Made by a program: the position numbers and the translations under genes
DNA from: Chaenocephalus aceratus
Taxonomy: Eukaryota; Chordata; Actinopteri; Perciformes; Channichthyidae
Length of the DNA: 64,000 nucleotides
NCBI GenBank assembly: GCA_023974075.1
Contig: CM043798.1
Span: forward strand, 21,455,441-21,519,440
Direction of reading: 5' to 3'
In this document: positions 33,387 to 45,599 of the stretch, in pieces
How the letters are laid out: every line of letters begins with the position of its first letter
Numbering within the stretch: the first letter of the stretch is position 1
Notes under the pieces: generated by a model
The model's input: the letters and a program-made list of their open reading frames with translations, nothing else
The model's database searches: none
Told to the model about the DNA's origin: nothing

Positions 33387-34532
33387 CAAGGCAGGGGATT
33401 TGGTACCGTTGACCAAAACACACTGTTTTCTGTTTGATAAGTACGATTTAACCCAATGTATTGAATCTGTCGAAAAATTGAAATAAGTCAGCTTTGTAAG
33501 AAGCACTTGGTGGTCAACAGTGTCAAAAGCCTTCCTGAGATCAAGGAAGACAGCACCTACATATGGGCTCGTGTCCATCATACATTTAACCTTTTCCACA
33601 AAGACACAGTTAGCTGTCTCAGTGGAGTGGTGAGCACGAAAACCAAACTGCATTGGGTGGAGCGGAGCGAAACCTTTATCTAAATGCTTGGTGATTTTTT
33701 TTTTTACACCCATGTCTCAGCCATCTTATGCTGCGTTCACACCGGACGCGATTCGATTCGATGTCTGTCAGCCTGGCTACAGTGCTGAATAGAAATCTTG
33801 CATTATTCTTATTCTCATCTATGAATTAAGAGTAGTAGGCTGCTCTCGCTTTACGCAGTGCTTTCTTATATTCATTGAAAGTAATATGCCAAATTAAACG
33901 AGATTCTTCAAGTTTAGTGGAACGCCATATCCTTTCAAGTTGTCTCAACTTTTGCTTTATTTTGCGGGTTTCGGCATTATGCCATGGAGCTAATCTATTT
34001 TGTTTTATTTTCTTCTTTTTCAAAGGAGCAACAGAGTCTAATTGTATTCGCAGCACATCTGTAGCACTATCAACAACATGATCAATTTGGGGTGGTGTAG
34101 TTTCCTCCCTTACATGCAGACATGCTATCGAGTTAAGTATTGGTGGAATCTCTTCCTTAAATTTGGCTATAGCACTAACAGATAGGTTTCTGCTGCAAGA
34201 GCTTTTGACTAATGCTTTGTAGTCTAGTAACAGTACTTCAAAAGTTACTAAGAAATGGTCGGATAAAGCAGAATTATGCGGTTCGACTAATAGTTGCTCA
34301 ATTTCAATACCATAAGTCAGAACAAGGTCGAGTGTGATTATAGCAGTGGGTTGGTTTATTTACACTCTGACGAAAACCAACATAATCTAATATAGAGTTA
34401 AATGCAACAGTAAGGCTATTTTTATCATCATCAACATGAATATTAAAGTCACCTACGATAATTACTTTATCTGTTTTAAGAACCAAAGTTGATAAAAACT
34501 CAGAGAATTCTGATAAGAATTCTGAATAAGGA
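33387..34532 (-). pseudogene. LINE-B block 3: RT N-terminal half and endonuclease end
   Basis: On the - strand: an endonuclease part with V-I-I-V-G-D-F-N-I-H (34304-34486), a basic linker (34056-33826), then the RT fingers with Q-F-G-F-R-x-x-H-S-T-E-T and L-D-L-R-K-A-F-D-T-V-D-H (33713-33390). Between linker and RT (about 33715-33770) sequence is missing and a 35-bp MITE end sits in the gap. Point stops and shifts occur elsewhere. Confidence 0.85.
33729..33763 (+). mobile_element. Lone end of the TTA-type MITE
   Basis: TGCTGCGTTCACACCGGACG after TTA matches the end of the MITE at 7971. No second end is nearby; about 35 bp remain, at the site of a LINE-B deletion. Confidence 0.65.
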
Positions 34533-34537
34533 CCTGG

Positions 34538-34963
34538 TGTCAGGTTTGGGGAAAATAGGACCCAAGTGCAGTTAAAAAATACAAAAAAGGTTTGTTAACA
34601 AAAAGCGAGCTTTATTATAAAAAGCTGAAGGCATGAAAAAACAAGAAACTAATTAACAGAAACAAAACCGGGGAGCACGACAGACAGGAACAAACTTACA
34701 GACGGGAACATGCAGGAGACACGGACAATCATAGGTGACAGGGACATGAAATGACGACGAACAGACATGGACCACAGGGGAAGACAAGACTAAATACACA
34801 GAAGGGTAATCGCAGGACAAGACACAGCTGGCAGGGCAGGCAGAAACACAAGGGCAACAGGTGAACACAATGAGGCACAATCAGACACAGGAGGGAAACT
34901 AATGACAGAAAATCAAACACAGGGAGTAGGATCAGACAAGACACAAGGAGGAAAACCATGACA
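34538..34963 (-). mobile_element. Solo LTR, Gypsy-like, in LINE-B
   Basis: TGTCAGG...CATGACA, 426 bp, with CCTGG on both sides (34533-34537, 34964-34968), a 5-bp duplication typical of LTR elements. Shared segments such as AGACAAGACTAAATACA and AACACAAGGGCAACAGGTGA tie it to the LTR at 29563-29962 and give its orientation. No internal sequence remains, as expected after LTR-LTR recombination. Confidence 0.87.
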
Positions 34964-34968
34964 CCTGG

Positions 34969-35640
34969 TGCACGGTACACTGTAACAAATAAGATTGGCT
35001 GCAAAGTTTTCCAGGTCGGATGCGTAAGACTAAAAACGAGACTTTCAAAGGAGGTATAATTTCATTTTGGTTTAGTATTGATAAGTAAACTTGAGTCAAA
35101 GATTGCTGCAACTCCACCTCCTCGGCCCGTGCCTCGGGCAATATGAGTATTGATATGGCTGGGTGGAGTGGCCTCATTTATGCTGACATATTATTCATAT
35201 CTCAACCAAGTTTCAGTGAGACAGCATATATCAATATTATAATCTGATATTAAATCATTTACCAATATTGCTTTAGATGCTAGAGATCTTATGTTTAAGA
35301 GACCACATTTAATCTTCCTGTTTTGTTGCACTGTAGGAGTTGTTACATTTACTTTTATTAGGTTATTATGTATGACACCTCTATTAGGTTTTACCTTAAA
35401 TTGTCCTTGGGCAGACACACACACCGTTAATATTGGGTATTTTATTGGGTTCGGGATTCCTATGGATGATTGCCTAGGAGAGAGCGCAGAGAAGCGTGTA
35501 AGACTGCGACTCCGCCTCCTGGTCTCAACTCCAGTTTGTCATGGATTAAGTCCACATAGCCCCGAAATGAGATTTGCACCTTCCAAAGAAGGATGAATGC
35601 AGTTCTTCCAGTTTGTCCAAAGGTCTTTTAATCAGGGCTC
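34969..35640 (-). pseudogene. LINE-B block 4: endonuclease N-terminus and 5' region
   Basis: Encodes the start of an APE-type endonuclease on the - strand: L-L-N-I-R-S-L near 35300, then the D-I-C-C-L-T-E-T-W-L metal-binding Glu motif at about 35200. The N-terminal leader upstream is open to about 35424; less certain 5' sequence reaches about 35640. The endonuclease frame is interrupted by the solo LTR and shifted around 35180. The true 5' end was not identified. Confidence 0.78.
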
Positions 35641-37300
35641 TATAAATAAAGAACTACGGCAGATGTGTAATACTTAAGGCAGCCAAACCGTGTATTACAA
35701 TGCCGTTATGTGATGACTTCCAAAGAGAAAAGCAAGCACGCTCGGAATAAAGTATTATTTGATTTTTTTTAAATGTTTTCGGATTTCATATCGCATAAAC
35801 ACTATATCCCAACGTGCATTGCGGCTAAAACATCCAATCACCAAGCTTGTACGGTAGCTGAGGATTATGGGTAGGTAGATGTTTTAGCCTATCAAAACTT
35901 CTGAAAAAAGAAAAGTGTCTCAGAATCGAAAGGGAAACACCTATGGGAAAAACACAAAAGCATTGTACACAATTTAAACCAATTAATGTTGTGTAATTAA
36001 CGGATATACTGATGTTTTTTAGTGGATGAGTACTGCAGATATAGCTTTAAAATCATTTGACAGGGAGGGGAATACGGCATTATTATGAAAACTTCGATAC
36101 CGGAAATGTTGTTTTCACCCCGTGAGGGTTGACGCTAACTTTACATGGACGCTGCCGCATATACACGTTCTCCTGGCGAGACCTCAAATAATCTTCGTAA
36201 TATCTTTCAAACTATAGATCCTACACATCCACTGGACGTGGATTCTGAAAGTACAATATACACTTCTCGCTAGAAATCGAATCAAAAAGCATTTTAATGG
36301 CCAAACTATCCTACAATTTAGGATTTTCCAGAGAGGGTTATTTGTGAATATACGACCCTCTGTAGCGTTTGCATTCAACAGGAGCACTAGAGGTCGAAAA
36401 CTTTAAAACGTGATTATAGGTCGTAATTAGCGCTTGAACAATCGACCCATTTGGTCGTACTGTATGAGTTGGAGGACTTGTTGATTCAATAACATAATAA
36501 ATAACAAAGACAGGGACCATTTGGCATGGCCTTTGTATTTTGAGTGTATTTTATTGTATATTGCTGTTTTACATTTACTCTTGTATTATTTTTGATTGCA
36601 TGACTTTAATCTGTAATAGAACTAAAACAGAGCACACATTTCATATAATTTATTCTATAATTATTTTAGATTTGATCAGCAGAAATGCATTTATTTTCTG
36701 TAACTATATTATGGATGCGTTTATAATAAATCTGTTATTCTTGTTCATATGCAATCATAGGAGAAACATTCTTCTTCTCCTGCTTCCTGTATAAAAAAGA
36801 AATGTTGTGACAGAATGATTGTGGAGTAAATCCAGAGGGATGAACGTGTGACAGCCATACCATTGTTTTGACAGCATTTTAAGGTAAAGTCCCATCTGAA
36901 TTATTCAGACATTGACACTGAGGTCATCGCACACAGACCCCATATGAGCCCTTCATAAGCCCCGTCTGGAGGGAGGGTAAAAGGGAGAATCCAAGGGAGA
37001 ATAACAGAAAAAAACAAGTTGGGAAAATCAGAAAAAGGCAGAGAAGTAAAAGATAGAAAGAGATAAGTAGACAGTGAGAGAGCAAAGACTTACACTGGAC
37101 TTACTGTAAGTCCTCACCCTGCCACTCTGCTATCTAAGCCTAATGCTGACACCTAAGCGGCCCTCATTAGTCCGTTAGGAGCCACCCTAGTCAGCACGTG
37201 TGAGCGAGGTGGAAGCAGATACAGGAGAGGAGGGGATGTGGGGGTTAAAGTGGGGATTGGCTGGATTTGGTGCAGCGCAGATGTAATCCGGTCTCTCCGC
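35641..37300. other. Non-coding stretch with an inverted repeat
   Basis: A 12-base inverted repeat, GGCTAAAACATC at 35823-35834 and its complement at 35878-35889, encloses a GATTATGGG segment. GATACCGGAAATG near 36097 fits an ETS site. From 36840 to 37270 the sequence is more complex and includes two TTTTGACAGC/GTGACAGCC (MEIS/TGIF-like) motifs. No gene recognised. Confidence 0.45.
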
Positions 37301-40300
37301 TGCTTGAGATACGACCCCTATTTACGAACCCATATGCAGAGATTTGTTTCCGAACCTGGAGATACTGCATCTTTTGAATTGTTTCATGAAACTGTATAAC
37401 CAATTTGCCACAGGACAAAGACACAGTGTGTTGCAGAAGAGAGAATTTACATCTGTGTCCCTGTTCAATCCTCCTTTTTCACTCTGGGGAGATTTTGGTT
37501 TCTTCACTGCTCAGCTCAAGGTCCTGGCTGTGTGTTTAAAGCAGCAAACACACAGCTTCACTGTCTTAGCAGCCTTCGCACAGGCTACACTTACAAAGTG
37601 CAGACAAAAGCCTGAGCTTACACCTGTAAATGTGCCTCACTGAAACTGCTTGTTATAAGCCTGTGAGCCTCCACAATCCGCCAGTACAAAGGGAATTGAT
37701 GATAGGGTATTATGGCAATATGGTAAATATGGCCCACCTTTAGAAGTGCCTGAGATGATATATTAACTCTGTTTCCCCAAGTGCAACTGTACCAACATGA
37801 GCTGCTTTTTAGTTTGTAATTAGATGATGGATTTTTAGATCAGTCCGTAGATGAAACAACGTTATGATTAGGGTTCTTTGTCTAGATTTGAACAGCTTAG
37901 AGAATAATGAGTGTTTAGCAAGAATAGTTCTTATTCATTTTCATCACGCAAAGCCATTAAAATAAAGAAGTTCTGCTAAATCGGAATTCTTAAAAAGTAC
38001 AATAACGATGCCAGTATGACTGTAATACCTGTGCACATAATTTCAGTGCAGTGCTTCCTCATTTTCTTCAACAAGCCATATCTTAATAGTTTGATACTAG
38101 ACCATTTTAAAGTTTGAGCCAGACAAAAAAAGTCGTTATTCAACTATAAATATAAAAAATTGGTTAATTAGCTAAAGTGATTAGGTGTTTTGAGGAGGAG
38201 CTTTTGGAAACATGGTTGTCTATGGATTCTTTAAGGCAATACGGTGGTGTAAGATGTGTAGAAACTTAAACCCATTTTCTCTAGTTTTTGATAGGCCTAT
38301 ATTTGACCTGATATATGGCTGAACCTAATATTTATATATATATTATATTTTTTAGTTATCGGCATTACTACAATTGTTGGCACATCACAACTCATAACTC
38401 AGGGTAAGTTTGTATGATGCGTCCAGTGTTTGCTATGGACATCAAAATACTTGATGTTGCATTTTAAAATGTGTCCTTTACCTTAAAGAGAATATCACGT
38501 TATTTTGCTTTATGTAACAACATGACCTTAACATCAGCCCAACCAACAATAATGTTTCCTTTGCTCTGCTGTATAATAAATATTACAGCCTCATGAGGCC
38601 CCGGTGTGGTTACACACTTTCAGGCTTATAGAAAGTAAGTCCACTAAAGAGTGGATTTATTAAAGATCAACATTGATGTGGTGTTACTCATTCTCCAGCT
38701 GGGCCTGACAAGTTGGTCAAAGGCTGGCTTTGCTCTACAACATTAACCGAAAAGACTCATTCAAAATAAGACACATTTTGCAATATCAAACATTACATTT
38801 TAAGTCCTGTTTGTATCAGCATAGCTCATCTAAAGTCCAACAAAAAACAATGATAGAACTAATGTTTGTAACAACTTTCAAAACTAATTATTACAAGTTC
38901 AGTGCCTTTGAATGGCTGCTAAATGTGAGTTCAGGAAACAATGGAGGCTTTGCTCAGTGACATCACAGCCTCGGGTCAAATGTTTTGCCTGTTTGTCACA
39001 AAGTCAAACTGATGAGGAAAGGTCACACACACGCACACAACACACCACAATCGTGCAGGTACATAGGTATGTGCATACAAAGCAAATGACTCAGAATACA
39101 CACACAGATGCACATGCTTATACACTCTCTCTCTCCCCCTCTCTGTCTCTTGTCCCAGCACAATTGGAGTGTCAAAGTGTCACAGGAGCATTTGAAAACC
39201 TGTAGTTATAACAGTTAAGGCAGGGCATGAGCGAGACGCAACACTGACACTCTTAACCTGCCTCCATCAACACACATGAACTGCCTCACTGGCAGAGCAA
39301 AAATTCTCTCACGGCGCTAGTCAAAACAAAGTGCACTGTTCACACACTCTGCGTTGGCCAAAAAGCTATTCTCCTCTAAAAACAATGCTTATTTGTTGTA
39401 TCCATACAGAGAGCACAAAAACATCATGCTGTTCTCATGAATTCAAAAGACCCCGGAATCCCGGTCAAAGCCCCTATTTCCTATTGATTTCACCTGTTAA
39501 ATCCACTTCCAGTGTAAAGGGAAAAAGACAAAAAAATTGAAGTTTACAAAAGGATTTTCAAGCTCTATGAAGATTTGGATGGGGCCTGTGAAGAGCCTGC
39601 AACTCAATATTGAAAAGATGGTCTTAATCATTTGTAAAGTCCCTGTAGAGTGTAGCAGCGTTGTTCACAATCTATGCTGTGACCCAGAGGTGAGACATGG
39701 GGATATTAAAATGGGCTTTGAGAAACAATCTTGGGATACTAACATAAGAAAATAATGTCTGTAGGATGTCGCCAAATCTATTTAGAGTCTCCTCTAGTGT
39801 GCTGAATGCTGAATAAAGTATCATACAAGCAAATATAGATTCTCAGGGAACATATTTGATGTATTGCTATTTATCCATTGTTTTGCTTTTATTCTGTGGT
39901 CAAACCAGAGAGCCTTGGATTGAATCTCTTCATTTGTTCTTGCTAAACAGCAGAGATTTGTGACCTCTAATCATTGTACAGTAGCAACTCTTGGTTGTGG
40001 TTTGTCTTAATCATCTACCATCTAAAAGTTAGCTAACGTTCACTAGCGTTAGCACCGGTGCGTAGAGCGTCTAATAATAAGCTCCGTCGGTGATTAAAAA
40101 GTGCCCGTTAAAGTGGCTTTCAGAGGATGACATGTCCCGGTGCCTGGTGAAACAGCAGCAGTGACTCAAAACCAACCACACTCCGTCAGTGTTCAGTCAA
40201 ATGTGAACTTTTAATGCGTTTCTTGCCCTTGACGAGTATAAACTAGTTCCGCCCCATTTAAAAATCAACAACAACCTTGTGAAGAAATCTGCCCCTCAAG

Positions 40301-41421
40301 CAACCCACATAATTTCCACCCTGAAAGATTGATAGGGATATTTTACACCCTCATTGTGTTTACAGTAGAAGTGGGTGTATATGTAGCACGCTGGTGAATG
40401 TTTTATGAGCCTATATCCTTTTGGTAAGCTGCACGTGGTAAACTACATGCTGCAAGTATGTAATAAGGGATGATGATAGCCTGGATAAGTCAGAAGAGGG
40501 TAATGAGGATTGGCTTGGTTGGGAAAGCTTTGCACAAGGCTTTGGCTCCTTTACGATGGGCGAGCATGTGTCAAACACTTACAAATTAAATTGATGCTGA
40601 AATGCCTCCAAAGTCAAAATGCCAGTGGTTTGAATGGTTTTAAACCTTTTACTGCTATCATATCATAGCCCTTCTGTATATTGATTTACAGAGATAAAAT
40701 TACTTAATTTGTGCTGAACACAAAAATATTTTGAGCTAGTTCCGGTTTCCTGTCGATCTTAAAATTAAACCTCCCTTAAGCTTTATGATTCCTATTAGCA
40801 ATGTTTGTCTGTTGTTATGGAGTAGATGTTGGATTTTTCGAGATCTTGGATCACTCTAAGGACTCTCTTGTCCATTGTCAGCTTAAAATAATTTAGTTAT
40901 TGACTTTTGAAATCAATCAACTTTTCAATAATTCCATAAATTAGTTGGTTGACACTTAAAAAGTAATCAGTTAATTAAGTTACCTTCTAAATTAATAATA
41001 CAATATCAAATATGGCACCCAAGACACTCATGGCAAATATGAGCAATTAAACAATAAATCTGTGATAATCTAGTTTTAACCATCACTACCTCTAAGAAAA
41101 TACTTCCTGTGGAGCGAGAGGAATGATTTAGATATCTTGTCGAGGTTAAGTGGAGGAGGTGAAGGTCGGAGAAATTATCACCGCACAGGTTTTCCCTCCA
41201 GTCCTTTTCGCTGTCTCTCTCACTGTCTGTGTTTCTTTTCTTAACATGACAGAAAGCCCTCAAGGGTGACCTGTCAATCACTTTCGTCACAGTAACACGC
41301 ACACAACCACACACATGGAAGAGAGTCATTACACATGTGTACAGTTGAAAATAAATGTTTAACTAAAATTAACAGAGGTTGGAGAAAGTTCCAATTACAC
41401 AGATAGACATTGATATTCAAA
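37301..41421. other. Non-coding stretch, no gene seen
   Basis: Only short chance frames. Around 40030-40260 the sequence is CpG-richer (GTTAGCACCGGTGCG and so on) and may be an old repeat or regulatory DNA. Nothing firmer can be said. Confidence 0.45.
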
Positions 41422-41446
41422 ATATATATATATATATATATATATT
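41422..41446. repeat. (AT)n microsatellite
   Basis: Twelve AT units. Confidence 0.9.
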
Positions 41447-42684
41447 TCCAATAAAGATGAACATGAAATAGAAATGTGCAAGATCATGCATGTGCACACA
41501 ACGCAACGGAAATATCAACACACCCTAATGATTCATTATGACATTACCATTAAGGAAACTTGTAAATTATCTTTTGTCGGATTGGATTTCAAATTGATTT
41601 GGAGACAAAAGTTTCCTAGAAGGAGTGGAAAGCCTGTAAGGCTGAGGTGAAGTTCAACCGTCTCATGATGTCTGCTATGCTCCACCTTTGTGAACTAGAC
41701 AAAATGTGCAACATTTTATAGTAATAAGGGAGTAGAGTGGTGTAATGTTGGGGCAGGACATAACACACCAAAATGTGTCACTTGGACCTATAAAGGGCAG
41801 TTTAATTATTTGGGAGGAACTGCACAGGCTGCAGCATGAGATCAACTTGATGTAAGAAGGGAGAGTTTTCCCGCGATTGAAAGTTTCTATTTAAGTGGAA
41901 TACAAAAATTAATAGATATTGTTTGCACTTTTATGCATAATGCGTTACTCAAATGTACTTTAGATCATTAAAACAAAAATGATCTAATGTAGAGTTCTTT
42001 ATAGGTAATCCAACATTATCAACTATTAGTGTGCTTTAGGTTTGATCAATGTTGCATTTATAATCCTGTTTTTACCATCTTCAAGAGACAGTCTCAGAGT
42101 TGAAAGACATTCAGGAATGGCATCTTTTAAAATAAAAAGTGTTTATTTTCCAAAACATGTCTATCAAAATGAAATGTTGTACACTGATCTGTAGATGATT
42201 GTTATATTTCTTCTCCTGCTCCAGTATCTGGGATTATTTAACAACCTTTTGAAAACCTTAGTTGTCGCCTGATTTTCAGAAACATCTGAACTTCATCAGT
42301 CAGAGTCTTGTAATCACCCCTCTCAAATAGCATCCTCCTTTTTTAGATAACACATATTGCTTCTTAAAAAGCAGTACTACAAATGGTTATGTCCAATGTG
42401 CAGCTTTAGAAAGCTTTAACCTAAATAAGGAAACTATTGGATGGAGCTGAGGGTAATACATCATACAATTATTTTGTATTTGTTACCCTTCCCATTCAGA
42501 ATGTAATAGCCTGTTGATTCAGTTTTTTGTAGTTAAAATATTTTAATTCACGGAAAAGTTACACAACACCAATTGAAACTATTAGACCAAAACAACTCCA
42601 ATATAGCAATTTGACAGTTGAACCACAATTATTAGTAAAGAGAGTCTTTCCCTGAGCTGCTTAAAATGTGAATTAACCACTTAA

Positions 42685-42900
42685 CCCTCCTACTGTCTTC
42701 GTTTCCCCCCCTTACTTTGGTGTTCTCGGTCAAATTTGACCGGTCCTGTTTGAGCTGCTATTACATTAACACAAAAACCATTAATCATCACCAAATTTCA
42801 TTTAACACCCTTTCAAACTATACACATTTTATCAGACTACTGGTATACATGAACAACTGCAGCAAATATACAAAGAAATAGACACTGAACATGTATTGCG
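42685..42900 (+). mobile_element. piggyBac-like MITE end
   Basis: TTAA (42681-42684) is followed by CCCTCCTACTGTCTTC and, a little further, GGTCAAATTTGACCGG, as in the widespread vertebrate piggyBac-derived MITEs. The palindromic CAAATTTG core is intact. No opposite end was found before the GT array. Confidence 0.6.
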
Positions 42901-42964
42901 TGTGCCAGGTGTGATCCATGTGGGGGGATGGGCACATTAGAGTGGGAAATGTGTCAAATTGTTC

Positions 42965-42981
42965 TGTGTGTGTGTGTGGTG

Positions 42982-43012
<31 letters not shown>

Positions 43013-43066
43013 TGTGTGTGTGGGTGTGGGTGTGTGTGTGTGGGTGGGTGTGGGTGTGTGTGTGGG

Positions 43067-43115
<49 letters not shown>

Positions 43116-43160
43116 TGTGTGTGTGGGTGGTGTGGTGGGTGGGTGTGGTGTGTGGGTGTT
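42965..43160 (+). repeat. GT array with GGTGG/GGGT variants
   Basis: GT repeats are interspersed with GGTG and GGGTG steps, giving several closely spaced G-runs on the + strand. It is not a simple dinucleotide array. Its frames (Val-Cys-Val) are artefacts. Confidence 0.92.
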
Positions 43161-43179
43161 TGTGTGTTTTTCTCTGACC

Positions 43180-44395
43180 AGGATGTTTATTGGCGGTCAT
43201 TTTTGACTTTTTCTTGAACCCAAATACGCTTTACATTTGGAGGGAGGGTAGGACAAACAAAACAAAAACAAAACCAAAAAGAAACAAAGAAACAAAATAA
43301 AACATAAAAGCAGTCAGGAGGAAGTTTGGGGGGGGGGGTTATGGATACAGAGTTTGAAGAGGTGGGTTTTGAGGCGGGACTGTGGAACAGGGTGAGGGAC
43401 TCAGACTCACGGAGGTCTTGGGGGAGGGAGTTCCAGAGCTTCGGGGCTGCCACAGAGAAGGCTCTATCCCCGAAGCTCCGGAGTTTGGCCTTGGGGATGG
43501 AAAGCAAACCGGCTGAGGTGGATCTGAGGGACCGGGGTGGTTGGTAGAGGATGAGGAGGTCAGTGAGGTAGGGGGGGGGCAGATGGTGGAGGGCTTTGTA
43601 ACTGAGGACCAGGAGTTTGTAATGGATGTGGTGTGAAACGGGGAGCCAGTGGAGTTCTTTGAGGACCGGGGTGATGTGATGCCATGATTTGGTGTGGGTG
43701 AGGAGTCTATTGAGGGATGTAGTGCTGATGCCGTGGAGGAGTGAGTTGCAATAGTCAAGGCGGGAGGAGATGAAGGCGTGAATGAGTCGCTCAGCTGCAG
43801 GGCGGGTGAGAGAGGGACGGAGTTTGGCAATATTGCGGAGGTGGAAAAATGAGGTTTTTACAACTTGACGGATGTGGGGCTCGAGGGAGAGGGTGGGGTC
43901 AAATATAACGCCAAGGTTGCGTTCCTGGGTGGAGGGGGAAACAGGGGTGCCATCAATGGTGACTGTCAGGTTGGGGGTTTTGCTGAGTGTGGATTTGGAG
44001 CCGATGAGGAGGAGTTCAGTTTTATTGCTGTTGAGTTTGAGGAAGTTGTGTTACATCCAGGATTTTATTGCAGTCAGAAAGGATTCGATGTGGGTGAGGG
44101 GGGGGTTGTGGGGGGATTTGGTGGTGAGGTAAATCTGTGTGTCGTCAGCGTAACAGTGAAAGTCCAGGTTGTATTGGCGGAGAATCTGACCAAGGGGGAG
44201 GATGTAGATGATGAAGAGGAGGGGGGCGAGTACTGAACCTTGGGGAACACCTTGGGTGACTGAAGCTGTGGCAGAGGAGTGGTTGTTGAGAGAGATGAAG
44301 TGGGATCTGTTGGAGAGGTAGGACTGGAGCCACCTGAGTGCAGTACCTTCGATACCGATATCCTGGAGTCTGATACAGTTCATTAGCTGTCAAAC
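43180..44395 (-). pseudogene. L2-type LINE, RT palm to 3' end
   Basis: On the - strand, 44383-44051 is open and carries V-P-Q-G-S-V-L-A-P and the catalytic Y-A-D-D-T-Q-I-Y-L motif. A TAA follows the K-S-W-M segment at about 44050. The rest of the frame (N-F-L-K-L-N, later L-D-Y-C-N-S-L-L and W-N-S-L-P) continues with a few shifts to about 43400. A purine-rich 3' UTR with an eleven-G run on the + strand ends near 43200. It is 5' truncated, lacking the endonuclease and RT fingers. Confidence 0.85.
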
Positions 44396-45548
44396 ACAAC
44401 CTCCCACGTCGTTATATAAAATGGTTCATGCCAGTTTTGTGAGTAATGTTCAGCTGGACATGCATGGTCTACGTCTGCCTCTCACACCTATTTATGAGTC
44501 ATACGTCTGTCAATAAAAGCTGTCAGAGCTACAACACCGTCACGCGCTAACAACTAGCGCAAGTATGTTGCAAAAGTCAGTGCGTTTCTTCCCATGGCTT
44601 CGTTTATTCTGAATGTTTTCAGGTGATTTCTACTTTTTCAGGACTTTGAAATCTTGTTGATTCAGAGTTTACAGGGAATGACAGTTCATGTTTTGTTTTG
44701 GTATTTTTTTAACAAAGGCTTTTTCCTTTTGACTCCGATAGCATTTATGCTACTGGTATTTGTAATTCATTAAAAATGTCAGGTCGCATGCATTGTCCAA
44801 CTTCACTTGTCAAGAAGTCTTCAATCAATAGAAGCAGTTTGAGGCCAAATAGATACTCAACACATTTGATGGCTTTCACCATATTGACACCTGTGGATTT
44901 TCAGATATCTATATATAAGTCTTTCTAAAGGTGACTCTTGGGTTCAGCTGCCTCGGGACATGAGAGTTTGTTTTGATTTTTGATCAATGGGAAATATCTA
45001 CATTTATTTCATCTTTTGTCTCCCCAGCTGTTGTTTATCCTGTCGTGACTCAAATCATTTGTGCGGTAACTAAATCGAATGACACGCGTTTCACTCACTC
45101 AACTTACTGATATTTAAGTTGCATCTTACTGGATATTCAAGATTTGCTGCCGATCATGTTCAAATCAACAAATCTAACATGGATGATAAAAATAAACATT
45201 CACACTTTCCCTAATTTTCGTTTAGTTGTTGGTGGCAGTAGCTCTGCCAATATTATCTTTTAGTGGTTGTTATGAATCTATTTTACCCCACAATCAGCCT
45301 TTTTCATGGCTTGCCAAAATGGTTTGTCTGTGTCTCTCCTACACAAAAGGACAATGCCAACAAGTCAACAGTCACTTTAAAAGCAATGAAGCATGCTTTT
45401 ACATTCTTTGACTGTCTGTCATCTGGCTATAAGTAAGTGACCTAATTATAAACTCGCACTGTTGAGATTTGTTTTCTATTGTAATATTCAAAAGGACAGG
45501 TTTTAGACTGATTAACTGCTTGCATTTACAATTCTTATTTCAAACTTC

Positions 45549-45550
<2 letters not shown>
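44396..45550. other. Non-coding stretch, no gene seen
   Basis: AT-rich unique-looking sequence without a recognised feature. Confidence 0.5.

Positions 45551-45598
<48 letters not shown>
45551..45598. repeat. (ATT)n microsatellite
   Basis: About 16 ATT units. Unlike the AAT run at 12734, no LINE tail was recognised beside it. Confidence 0.95.

Positions 45599-45599
<1 letters not shown>

Noticed and set aside
35641..36500. Missing end of TTAA element copy 2 beyond LINE-B
   Set aside because: I looked for the complement of 13902-14320 here and saw no match, so LINE-B cannot be shown to be cleanly nested in that element.
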